Shown: in pieces, positions 27,301 through 32,538 of the stretch
Layout: every line of letters begins with the position of its first letter
Position numbering within the stretch: position 1 is the stretch's first letter
Source of the DNA: Anaerolineae bacterium
GTDB taxonomy: Bacteria > Chloroflexota > Anaerolineae > UBA4142 > SHND01
DNA: 32,538 nt
Direction of reading: 5' to 3'
NCBI GenBank assembly: GCA_021463195.1
Contig: JAJTXZ010000056.1
Location: 1-32,538, forward strand
Notes under the pieces: model-generated
What the model was told of the DNA's origin: nothing
The model's input: the letters and a program-made list of their open reading frames with translations, nothing else
Databases searched by the model: none
Position numbers and translations under genes: made by a program

Positions 27301-30300
27301 GAATGTTTATCCGCCCGCCTACGCCATGCCGCGCGGCATCGCCTTTGACGGCATCAATCAAAAAGTCTATTGGATTGAACGAGACCGCATCCAGCGCGCC
27401 AATCTGGACGGGACGAATATAGAGCTCGTCGCGCATGTCGCCGACGCGTACGCCTTGGTTCTGGACGCGGCGAATCAAAAATTGTATTGGCGCGTGCAAG
27501 GCGTGAATTCCAACGCCTATGCGTTATGGAGCCGAGACCTCGCCGCGAACGAGACGCGCCAAATTATCAAAACATCCAATTTCTGCTGCGGCATCGCGCT
27601 CGACCCCTATCGCGGAAAAATTTATTATGGCGACCAGAGCGGCATAAATCGCATCTGGCGCGCGAACGCGGATGGCACGCAGCCCGAAATCGTCATTGAC
27701 AATATCTATCTCGGTCCCTCTGATGTCGCGATGGATACCGTCAATGAAAAAGTGTATTGGATTGAACAAAAGAACAACACACCGTATCAAGTGCGCCGCG
27801 CGAATTTAGATGGCAGCGCGCCCGAAGTGATTGCCGACGCGGCGCCCAACGCGACGGCGTTGACGGTTGATCCCGCCGGCAACCGCGTCTATTGGACTCA
27901 AGGCGGCGTCATCCAATTCGCGCCGCTCGCGCCCAATTCTGTCGCGTCCACTCTGGCCGATTTAGGCGCTGTCAATGGCAACGCGCATCTCGCGTTAGTC
28001 TACAATCCCGCGCCCACCGCGACGCCCACTTTTACTGCCACGCCCACTGCGACTAATACGCCGACCGCAACCGCGACGCGTTTGCCTGCCACCGCCACGC
28101 CCGTCGGTTATACCAAGAGCGTAGATTGGTCGAACGGCTGGGATAAAATCCAAGCATTGAATGTGGATGGCGGCGGACAACGGCAGTTGATTTATCTCGC
28201 GCCGCTTCAATTCGCGCCGAACCAGTATCATATGCAAAATCCGTCCGGCGTCGCGTTCGATTCCGTTAATCATAAAATCTATTACGCGTTGTGGAACACC
28301 GGGCAAATTCGCCGCATGAATCTTGACGGTTCGGGCGACGAACTCGTGACGTTTTCGCCGTCGCCGTACCCGCGCGAAATCGTCGTGGACGGCGTGAATC
28401 AACGCGTCTATTGGCGCACCGAAAATTATCCTGGCTATACCGAAAAGATTTTTCGCTATAACCTTGACAACGGCGCGCCGTTTGAATTGGTGAGCAATGC
28501 CGGCGCGGACGGCGGTTTGGCGCTCGATGCGGAACGCAGTCACTTGTATTACGGCAGTCCAACGTTTCTCAAACGCATTGACATCAACGGCGCGAACGGC
28601 GTCAATATCTTGGCTGGTTTGAGTGAATTGACGAACGGTTTGGCGCTCGACGCGGCGAATGATCAACTCTATTTCGCCGGTTATTGGTCGGGGCAAATCA
28701 AACGCGTCAACACTGACGGGACCAATATCGAGACGATTACAAACGCTGGTTCGAATATCATGGGCATCACGCTCGATGTCGCCGCCGGCAAAATCTATTG
28801 GCTCAATTATTACAATCCGACGCGCATCGGGCGCGCCGATTTGGCGCCCAACGCGACAGCAGAAACTTTTTTGACGACGACCATTCCCGGTTATATCGCG
28901 GGTATCGCGTTCATGTATGTCCCGCCCACCGCGACACCCACGCCGACGCAGACGCCAACTAATACGCCGACCGCCACTGCGACATTCACGCCGACAAGCA
29001 CATTTACGCCGACGCAGACATCCACACAAACGTCCACCGCGTCGCCCACGCCCACGTCCACTTTTACGCCGACGTTCACGCCGACACAGACGCCCACGCA
29101 GACGCCGACGTTTACGCCGACTAACACGGCGACTAGTACGCCGACCCACACCGCGACCCGCGTCAATGCGACGGCAACACCACCCGCGTCCACGCACACC
29201 AAGCTCCTATTCTTTACGCGGCGCACGAACGGCGACATTTTGCGTGTGCCGCCGGGCAGCGCGGACGCGCGACAAATTGTGGACGCGACCGGTTACGTGA
29301 ATGGCATCACCGCCGACCCCGTAAACGGCTTTTTGTATTGGACCGAAGGCACAAATGGGCGCATTATGCGCTCTGAGCTTGATGGCGCGAATCAGACGCT
29401 CATCCAAGACGGTCTAAACGACCCGCGCGCGATTGTCTATGACGTGAGCGGAAACGATTTGTATTTTACCCGCGCGGGCGCGACCGTCGGCAAATACGAT
29501 TTGGATACCAGCGCGCTGTCCGATTTACCCATCGTCGCCGTGAGCGCGCTCGCCATTGACAGTGAACGCGACAGACTTTATTGGAGCGATCCGCAGGGCA
29601 TCCAGTGGGCGCATCTGGCAACGCCGTCACAGCAAAATATTCTTGTCAATCTCGCGAACGAAACCGTCAACAGTATTTATCTCGACGCGCCGAACGACCA
29701 AATTTATTGGAGCGAAGCCGCCGCGCGGCGCATCCGTCGCGCTGATATGACGGGGATTGACCAAAATATCGTCACCATCGTCAACACGCAAGCGACGCCC
29801 TCTCCCGACGATGGGACTCCGTATGGCATCGCCGTTGACGTTCTCGGCGGCAAACTGTATTGGCTCCAAACGTTCCGTTTGTGGCAAGCTGACCTTGCGC
29901 CGAATTCTACGCCGAACGGCGTTTTCGGCACGGGCGGTTTTCCGCTGTACGGCGGTTCGCTCGTCATGCTCGAATACGCGCTCAATACGCCCACGCCGAC
30001 GGCGACTAACACCGCGACGCCGACCCTTACCTTTACGCCGACCTTTACGCCGACACGCACGCAAACGCCTACCGCGACGCCGACGACCATCGTTGGCCCG
30101 CTCCTAGTCAATACGTTGGACGATGTGGATGACAATGTATGCGATGGCGCGCATTGCTCGCTGCGCGAAGCGATTAACGCGGCGAACAACGCGGCGAATA
30201 TGCAGACGATTCAATTCGACGCGGGTTTGAATGGCACGCTGTATTTGCAGAGCGCGCTGCCCGACATCACCGACGATCTCAATCTCGTCGGGTTGGGCGC

Positions 30301-32476
30301 GAACAATCTCGCCATCAGCGGCGATTCGGACAACGACGGCGCGCCGAATGTCAACGCGTTCAGCATGTCAAACGGCACAGTCTATCTGTCCGCTTTGAGC
30401 ATCGTGTACAGCACGGCAGGCATCGTCAACAATGGCGCGACGTTGAACGCCAATAATCTAAACATTCATCACAATCGCGGCGATGGCTTCGCAGGCGGCA
30501 TTCAACAGCAAAGCGGCGCGCTCACGCTCGCCGATTCCCAAGTCCACGATAACGTCGGCGCTTATGGCGGCGACTATGGCGCGAACGGCGGCGGCATTGG
30601 CATTTATGACGGCGCGGCGAATTTAACCAATGTCCAAATCTACAACAACACTATTCCATCAAACGGCTATTGGGCGCGCGGCGCGGGTATTTATACCGCC
30701 GGGGCGCTTATGCTCGCCGACAGCGCGATTTATAACAACAGCGCGCCCAGCGGCGATGGCGGTGGCATTTTCCAATATCACACCGCGTCGCTCGTCATTG
30801 AGCGCAGCGCGCTCCACGACAATACTGTCGGCGGCAATGGCGGCGGCATTTTTCATCGTGAATACGCAGGCAGGTCCTTTGTCGTCAATGCCGGCGTCAT
30901 CTATAACAATCACGCGCAAAACGGCGGCGGCATCTATGGCGAGTCGTACGAAGCTGGCGTCGCGTCGGATTTAATCAATACGACTATTTCAGGTAACGAT
31001 GCGACGGAAAGTGGCGGCGGCATCTATTTGAGCGCGGGCAATCTTTCGCTCAACAATGTCACTCTCGCCAATAACGCCGCCGACGCGGACAATGACGACA
31101 ATGGCACAGGCGGTGGCATCGCCGGCGCATTCGCTCTCACCGCGCGTAATTCGCTCATCGCGACCAATTTGGACAATCACAGCGTCGCCGCGCCCGATTG
31201 CGAATTGAGCGGCGCGACGGTCAATTCCCAGGGATACAATCTCATTGGCGTTTCGAGCAACTGCGCGTGGAGCGCGGGAACGGGTGATGTTCTCGACCCT
31301 ATAGGGTTCACGCTCGGCGCGCTCCAAGACAATGGCGGCAATACTTGGACGCATGCGCTTGTCCAACTTACCACTGCGGTGGATGGAGGCAATCCGGGCG
31401 GCTGCGCTGACAATAACGCCAATCTGTTGAGCGCTGACCAGCGCGGCGCGGCGCGTCCGCAAGGTCCCGCGTGCGATATTGGCGCGTATGAAGCGCCATA
31501 TCTTCCGACCGCGACGCCAACGCAGACGCCGACACAGACGCCGACTGAAACGTTGACGCCGACGAATATTCCGCCGGACACGATTACGCCAACGCCATCG
31601 CAGACGCCGACGTTTACGCCGACCAGTACGCCGACCGAAACATTGACGCCGACGCCGACAAATACTTGGACGCCAAGCGTTACGCCAACCGCGAGTGTTA
31701 CGCCGACCTCATCGTCCACGCCGACGGAAACATTGCCACCGACGGAGACATTGACGCCGACCGAAACCTTTACGCCGACTGAAACCTTTACGCCGACGCA
31801 GACGCCGACTGAAACGCCGACGGAGACATTGACGCCGACCGTCACTGCTACGCCGCCAAATACGCCGACGTTCCTGCCATCGCCGACCACCATTCCGAGT
31901 TGGACGCCAACATTCACGCCAACTATGACCGCGACGGCAACTCACACGCCAACCGACGCGCTGACCGCGACCTTTGTTCCGACTGATTTACCGCTTTCGA
32001 CGCCGGCGGATACGGCTACGCCAACCGCGACCTATACGCCTACATACACACTCACGCCATCCGCAACCGCGACGCCGATTCAGCCAACCGATGTGCCGGG
32101 ACAGCCACCGGACGCGCCCGTGCCGCAACTCGACGCCGCGATTTTAACGCCAAATAATCACCAAGTCTTTACCACGCTCGACCCGATTACAATCTCGGGC
32201 GGCGCATTTAGTTCCAGCGCGCTCAAATCATTCGAGCTCGAGGTAAACAATGTGACGCTGTACGGCGCGACGTTCCCCGCTGTGGATAATACACGCGATT
32301 ATCCGTGGGCGACGACGTGGACGCCGTCCGCCAGCGGCACATACGTATTCAAGGCGTTGGTCGAAAATTGGAACGGCGACGCATCGGACGATACGCAAAC
32401 GGTCACGATTCAGGTTCTGCCCGCCGACCCGACGATTGACCTGAGAGCGCATTTGAATATTAGTGAGCAGTGGTAA
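18350..32476 (+). CDS. Giant multidomain surface protein (4708 aa) with propellers and Thr/Pro stalks
   Basis: Probably a membrane-tethered adhesin or scaffold; the exact role is unknown. Residues 6-28 are a signal anchor. About 35-300 resemble a LolA/LppX-type lipid-carrier fold. Two helices (about 314-337 and 339-358) and an Ala/Gln coiled coil (361-400) follow. Asp-rich TSP3-like Ca repeats lie near 464-510 and 1578-1688 ([27 protein letters not shown]). Between them is an unrecognised region plus a membrane block at about 1156-1360. Then come Ig-like domains (1850-2134), a LamG domain (2138-2341), propeller 1 (2524-2781), a DUF11 domain (2784-2907), three further YWTD-like propellers on TPT stalks (to 3879), a CSLREA plus beta-helix module ending DIGAYE (3917-4384), a 200-residue TPT stalk and a C-terminal Ig-like domain. 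The number of predicted helices is even between segments, so the large domains would all lie outside. ATG 18350 is chosen from the signal anchor and promoter position. No sortase or PEP-CTERM motif is seen at the C-terminus. Confidence 0.88.
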   Translation: MTKSTFRVLGVILFSSVVAALILFGAQWWNATPARQTQNAWNNARAAGGYAFRSDIVESDVPRAELGNIGRSSVEHAYHIEGVTQLDAKRLEFSLWDDGGSVALRESAAQFRLENGRAFGRRGEQAWQAIGNFTEGIAPEGDFMAFLAGAQNVQNVGHETRDDVTFTRYTFDLNGAGFAEYVRAQTQARLQQQGALPYGLQVGLTEQYKNLRGTGEFWVGQDGLPLRLVANLEFPPQNDYIVRARITTVFSDFPNYVQYQNGKNFWTLAVENFPYQRTEEFGAYASALGAFAYDAARQWTDAGANAATHILARNISALGALAVVALLLYFFFRFHHKRFVYNALVIFVIVSMEASPLMQAQQASAFSAEQNAQAAAQQAQQTAQQNFQDATQKIQQANETKPQVDPLRAAYDAARTENSLRAPLNLPTGGGAPDDGAAAAAPVSAQDYARVAAAINASVCDVNQPALDSDSDGLTNCEEVLLGTNSLQGDTDSDGLADALEVVGFDFGGKHWYSDPLKASALNDGMLDGQKCQLTNGNPNCAFSSNGDATPDLFDRDMDGDGVPNALDLTPQQKNAQTFGETNPVSLVVNNLAASKPTYVEFQIRPTNPQHLWYAYNVLDWVAGDQEGQIQRDDASDAPKTFYAVCMARGGSNCRMNPDNNGDIKLVPMLEIRAPLSSANIPNSSALSAYGIFSKVDTSNKYIYVPLQLVKDDKTGDRVAFYGKMLYQAPAQGAWGGAHQARLVWVVQMLVDVCQDTEGSVCKSYVKNGVDYHNQLQITQTYYDDFTLTGLNVRENRGTDYALVYQDPAKTDNLNLDADLTRLVTGLDLALLTPRDCENTDAAGVCLGGDGKPDLTVNGRGVNAPMLQDRFDWTKNSGVSDDQRWGLNSLRVTTKHYDHRDLAVANIGSVEAQNVLNAQFTPAWSAAAPITPTLLYVYEDNFRVVSDSPQARADAGVQWTGSQVNVNMNWASPQWVAGLNVAPYTRQSGAWRPLDMVTYGAELDRRFQGVADLADTADVTAGKIELFKLQYAAWFSGISQVIQIGDTPLFNRAQLNSDSQVKNRIVFGAKSAKALLVFVTTQYDVAFGIRNAMGIEAREVYQYLGLLKRGQTLKDIEIENTFSSLARKMRRLNIEVDAATGKPINGETLSNGQRFTSVVAALTIVSLLAGGGLYAAGLATGNQGLIIAGQALLAFGLFISLAVTPLIAVKNIFRALSSAGELSFGNAAKTLGANSELIGVSKYARGVGLFFDLSLPWGLALYDIFSNHLKFGSPEFNTVVAQAIAGTIVAILLFALGAFVIGAIITAIIGFIDVLLVLLCQGGVGGACWGVVGEITAAIADFIYKGGATIDFAHKDSAGNSDLVQIKNLKLHLADASKGMRADNSITYSADIQTNLYHKYRSFEFYSSDHFFSSNDLRESTFKYQLTTDKNASLRSNRNEMPNAWQNVQRKSGGGWQATKTDHVTSNPITFEAGLNRASPLYLKMSYAVMGYSCWVGKCDYTTTRGDNTSDLGSIVVFDIFPRTLDAFYKMDWAGGVSNQVCLPFFAGFQSLVPPRPLFKTSCFTTHSGYIFKTQRDHDGDGLMARAFGGLDPDDTKFDTDNDGVPDAVELEKGIDPTSADTNGDGLADAQKLIYGLDPLRADTDRDGIVDRTELAGFNFTYAPGKQTRVYPDPLAPDTDGDGFDDYSEAVGGADSVAAVARRNQTKKAQGAARAQTDAFTLGLNARVFDANPLELRAETRQGNLFLGPGDTFVYTMTLQNKLQPGAYQRANQIYASGLITAALPSQIQFQSGGANSFTQSFILGNSAITPTLNLKIASNASTGRIAINNDASATLYDGVPATTPLAHVLNHSAYELTIDADLPTSQFAAMPFARAGASLTLGGIAQDATTPISQVEISVDGGPFELASGNAASLGNAAYAWAYTWLAPETAGAHTFRLRATDSVGNVQNPLTTMTVRVDAQAPALTTDLDNNPIVAASLDENGQWVVALNGTVTDAFDANASGVAAVEVSFAPYNNGWQRANLDQSVSPHTWSILYRLAAFDSNTDAVINPSGQAQAQARAFDNVGNLTTSGPTALRIDQTPPTLTLNDPADTPGGEFITRASTLAGSVTDPALNGVNSGIASAEIAFTLDKVTDALTHALLLQSFDTKLGVNAWRDRAALGNNAMCDAANCPATVAGRVGLGLEFSGASNQSVNVAAFPIPLTNYTFSEWFKTTCADCGLSLLQGAAIADRQLYLRGGAVCADVFNGFRQQICASSANYADGNWHNVTHVLDADGQKLYVDGALQSSNSLGASASSAIATVIIGRAPQAETPFFTGQLDEVKLFAFALDADAVQGLYNTWQPTTLSNSGAGVFNATWSMPLPTDLEGNYQIDLTATDMRGNRNEARETWGHWSGEIDLRAPRVAIQLAYSGSGSTARTTITGWAEDLNLTEEGFESPCAPATFTRAYNSLTRPDTPTRLNRIDFSCSIPGFIDKTTRLKACDTNQRCAANYPDAYMLYAVNPGWTERAPAFTYSPVQRIATASRWGAWSVGGLATDDAHGKVYWNDLDGLRRSNLDGSQLETLPIGSSVTRDLALDSAAGILFRLESDGVYRSNLDGSRSARVIGLDGQFALAVDSPRGKIYVGGGNVIRRYNYDGSGGEIFDTDGAATVSVRALAVNTSTGRVFWSRYANTPNDPTCKFYNFVMWRNFDGSGRNFYSDNYAGPYNPGCNVEYETLAYDAVSDSIFFPSYKESQSNGFLTFATTLKRIPASGNGWWSWDVGPIFSGTRGLGFATYHSKPFDAADLEVSKTAPPVVVPLGPLPYQIVIRNSGVNPASNVTITDTLPITVTFNSAMTNLGQNCPAPNGVHFSCVLDDPIQGGSTVTLTIHTTVNADGLGQIDNRAGAQMSATDPSPNNNQSQNVVNGVTPTRTPTLTPTPTPTLTPTNTPTQTPTFTPTFTRAPATPTPATLFKSLYWTNGLDKIRAVNADGSGARDILVRSNLNVYPPAYAMPRGIAFDGINQKVYWIERDRIQRANLDGTNIELVAHVADAYALVLDAANQKLYWRVQGVNSNAYALWSRDLAANETRQIIKTSNFCCGIALDPYRGKIYYGDQSGINRIWRANADGTQPEIVIDNIYLGPSDVAMDTVNEKVYWIEQKNNTPYQVRRANLDGSAPEVIADAAPNATALTVDPAGNRVYWTQGGVIQFAPLAPNSVASTLADLGAVNGNAHLALVYNPAPTATPTFTATPTATNTPTATATRLPATATPVGYTKSVDWSNGWDKIQALNVDGGGQRQLIYLAPLQFAPNQYHMQNPSGVAFDSVNHKIYYALWNTGQIRRMNLDGSGDELVTFSPSPYPREIVVDGVNQRVYWRTENYPGYTEKIFRYNLDNGAPFELVSNAGADGGLALDAERSHLYYGSPTFLKRIDINGANGVNILAGLSELTNGLALDAANDQLYFAGYWSGQIKRVNTDGTNIETITNAGSNIMGITLDVAAGKIYWLNYYNPTRIGRADLAPNATAETFLTTTIPGYIAGIAFMYVPPTATPTPTQTPTNTPTATATFTPTSTFTPTQTSTQTSTASPTPTSTFTPTFTPTQTPTQTPTFTPTNTATSTPTHTATRVNATATPPASTHTKLLFFTRRTNGDILRVPPGSADARQIVDATGYVNGITADPVNGFLYWTEGTNGRIMRSELDGANQTLIQDGLNDPRAIVYDVSGNDLYFTRAGATVGKYDLDTSALSDLPIVAVSALAIDSERDRLYWSDPQGIQWAHLATPSQQNILVNLANETVNSIYLDAPNDQIYWSEAAARRIRRADMTGIDQNIVTIVNTQATPSPDDGTPYGIAVDVLGGKLYWLQTFRLWQADLAPNSTPNGVFGTGGFPLYGGSLVMLEYALNTPTPTATNTATPTLTFTPTFTPTRTQTPTATPTTIVGPLLVNTLDDVDDNVCDGAHCSLREAINAANNAANMQTIQFDAGLNGTLYLQSALPDITDDLNLVGLGANNLAISGDSDNDGAPNVNAFSMSNGTVYLSALSIVYSTAGIVNNGATLNANNLNIHHNRGDGFAGGIQQQSGALTLADSQVHDNVGAYGGDYGANGGGIGIYDGAANLTNVQIYNNTIPSNGYWARGAGIYTAGALMLADSAIYNNSAPSGDGGGIFQYHTASLVIERSALHDNTVGGNGGGIFHREYAGRSFVVNAGVIYNNHAQNGGGIYGESYEAGVASDLINTTISGNDATESGGGIYLSAGNLSLNNVTLANNAADADNDDNGTGGGIAGAFALTARNSLIATNLDNHSVAAPDCELSGATVNSQGYNLIGVSSNCAWSAGTGDVLDPIGFTLGALQDNGGNTWTHALVQLTTAVDGGNPGGCADNNANLLSADQRGAARPQGPACDIGAYEAPYLPTATPTQTPTQTPTETLTPTNIPPDTITPTPSQTPTFTPTSTPTETLTPTPTNTWTPSVTPTASVTPTSSSTPTETLPPTETLTPTETFTPTETFTPTQTPTETPTETLTPTVTATPPNTPTFLPSPTTIPSWTPTFTPTMTATATHTPTDALTATFVPTDLPLSTPADTATPTATYTPTYTLTPSATATPIQPTDVPGQPPDAPVPQLDAAILTPNNHQVFTTLDPITISGGAFSSSALKSFELEVNNVTLYGATFPAVDNTRDYPWATTWTPSASGTYVFKALVENWNGDASDDTQTVTIQVLPADPTIDLRAHLNISEQW
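21815..22390 (+). other. Internal membrane block of the giant protein
   Basis: Hydrophobic stretches of helix length occur here: [20 protein letters not shown], then [19 protein letters not shown], a semi-hydrophobic [17 protein letters not shown], and the paired [20 protein letters not shown] and [12 protein letters not shown]. They sit about 1150 residues into the protein, far from either end, between two large domains that look exported. Confidence 0.6.
25918..26690 (+). repeat. Beta-propeller 1 (YWTD-like blades) in the giant protein
   Basis: The repeated blade pattern combines L(A/D)xD with GK(V/I)Y(W/V) and (R)RSNLDGS. Examples are [40 protein letters not shown] and [20 protein letters not shown]. 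These match the six-bladed LDL-receptor-like/DUF5050 type. This propeller lies before the DUF11 domain and is not preceded by a TPT stalk. Confidence 0.75.
27073..27204 (+). repeat. Thr/Pro stalk 1
   Basis: About 44 residues of TPT-type repeats ([14 protein letters not shown]...). The DNA is a degenerate ACGCCGAC(C/T/G) minisatellite with a 6-9 base period. It joins the DUF11 domain to propeller 2. Confidence 0.9.
27206..28011 (+). repeat. Beta-propeller 2 in the giant protein
   Basis: Starts [21 protein letters not shown] and continues with blades such as [40 protein letters not shown] and [14 protein letters not shown]. It is closely related to propeller 3, which begins with the same W(T/S)NGxDKI(R/Q)A opening. 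Confidence 0.8.
28012..28105 (+). repeat. Thr/Pro stalk 2
   Basis: About 31 residues ([20 protein letters not shown]...) between propellers 2 and 3, encoded by a degenerate GCGACGCCC/ACGCCGACC minisatellite. Confidence 0.85.
28106..28920 (+). repeat. Beta-propeller 3 in the giant protein
   Basis: Opens [20 protein letters not shown]. Its blades include [57 protein letters not shown] and [20 protein letters not shown]. The end, [14 protein letters not shown], matches the corresponding tail of propeller 4 ([11 protein letters not shown]). Confidence 0.8.
28921..29190 (+). repeat. Thr/Pro stalk 3
   Basis: About 90 residues of TPT/TST repeats, including (F/S)TPT(Q/F)T units, between propellers 3 and 4. 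Long antisense open frames here are a by-product of the repeat. Confidence 0.9.
29191..29985 (+). repeat. Beta-propeller 4 in the giant protein
   Basis: Opens [17 protein letters not shown]. Its blades include [38 protein letters not shown] and [20 protein letters not shown]. It is more diverged from propellers 2 and 3 than they are from each other. Confidence 0.8.
29986..30099 (+). repeat. Thr/Pro stalk 4
   Basis: About 37 residues ([20 protein letters not shown]...) between propeller 4 and the CSLREA/beta-helix module. Confidence 0.85.
30100..31497 (+). other. CSLREA and right-handed beta-helix module of the giant protein
   Basis: VNTLDD...[16 protein letters not shown] is the CSLREA signature that precedes parallel beta-helices in surface proteins. 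Repeated coils such as (N/D)GGGI(Y/F)xxxG and (I/V)xNNxA follow, and the module ends with [10 protein letters not shown]. The type is common in exported adhesins and polysaccharide-related proteins. No lyase catalytic residues were identified. Confidence 0.85.
31501..32100 (+). repeat. Thr/Pro stalk 5 (longest)
   Basis: About 200 residues of TPT repeats with a recurring (P)[15 protein letters not shown] unit. Near 31755-31800 an 18-base unit recurs (ACCTTTACGCCGACTGAA and close variants). The stalk projects the C-terminal Ig-like domain, or spans a wall layer. Confidence 0.9.
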
Positions 32477-32538
32477 GACGACGGAGCAAACGGCGAATGG
32501 ACGCGAGATAGACGACCCCTTCACTACTTTTGGTACAC
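32477..32538. other. Window end downstream of the giant gene
   Basis: Sixty-two bases follow the TAA stop. I see no hairpin terminator or gene start in them. Confidence 0.4.

Noticed and set aside
27995-29197. A 400-codon antisense frame across stalk 3 and propeller 3
   Set aside because: It is an artefact of the repetitive high-GC stalk: the translation is Arg/Gly-rich low complexity with no start signal, and the sense strand has clear domains.
31501-32100. Possible CRISPR-like array in the stalk region
   Set aside because: Units are 6-18 bases, contiguous, in frame and coding for TPT residues. There are no spacers of 30-40 bases and no cas genes.

Overview
The window is a piece of bacterial chromosome. 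It has moderately high GC, is strikingly rich in GCGCG runs, and its coding density is high. There is no rRNA, tRNA, CRISPR array, phage block or complete insertion sequence. The gene style points to a Chloroflexota (Anaerolineae-like) bacterium: very large secreted proteins with Thr/Pro (TPT) stalks, a kinase with a long GAF tandem, YWTD-type propellers, a CSLREA/beta-helix module, and several genes with weak Shine-Dalgarno sequences. This placement is inferred from protein style only, since no taxonomic marker gene is present.

Layout. (1) 1-2500: a palindromic intergenic element, then a secreted 740-residue protein with two copies of a beta-sandwich joined by Thr/Pro linkers, closed by a strong bidirectional terminator. 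(2) 2555-3661, minus: a site-2-type membrane metalloprotease with two CBS domains. (3) 3750-4154: a terminator, the 3' remnant of a VOC (glyoxalase-fold) gene, and a structured intergenic repeat. (4) 4355-13038: a two-gene signalling operon. It encodes a 2549-residue hybrid kinase (TPR, eight GAF, HisKA, HATPase, two REC, HPt) translationally coupled to a REC-class III nucleotide cyclase. (5) 13072-14080: a decayed 335-bp element with 17-bp terminal inverted repeats, the intact VOC gene, a palindrome, and the second copy of the intergenic repeat. The signalling operon is therefore bracketed by direct copies of one block. (6) 14164-14931, minus: a phage-type protein that looks like a single-strand annealing protein, with a good promoter. 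(7) 15197-16105: an acetamidase/formamidase. (8) 16127-18054, minus: a NarL-type two-component pair. (9) 18114-18349: an intergenic region with a four-half-site dyad operator and a separate promoter for the next gene. (10) 18350-32476: one giant 4708-residue surface protein.

How the parts may work together. The multi-GAF phosphorelay probably passes phosphate through its own receivers and HPt to the REC-cyclase, turning several small-molecule or redox cues into a cyclic-nucleotide signal. The NarL-type pair probably autoregulates through the dyad array just upstream of its -35 box. The same array lies about 130-170 bp upstream of the giant gene's promoter, so the pair could also control the surface protein. 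The giant protein combines a lipoprotein-carrier-like domain, Ca-binding repeats, an internal membrane block, Ig-like and LamG domains, four beta-propellers on TPT stalks and a beta-helix, which suggests an adhesin or scaffold that stays tethered to the membrane.

The most unusual sequence-level observations are as follows. Heptanucleotide tandem repeats and a 48-bp palindromic element sit in frame inside the kinase gene, at positions that look like loops. A duplicated VOC/repeat block flanks the signalling operon. The NarL-pair operator has a nested symmetry.
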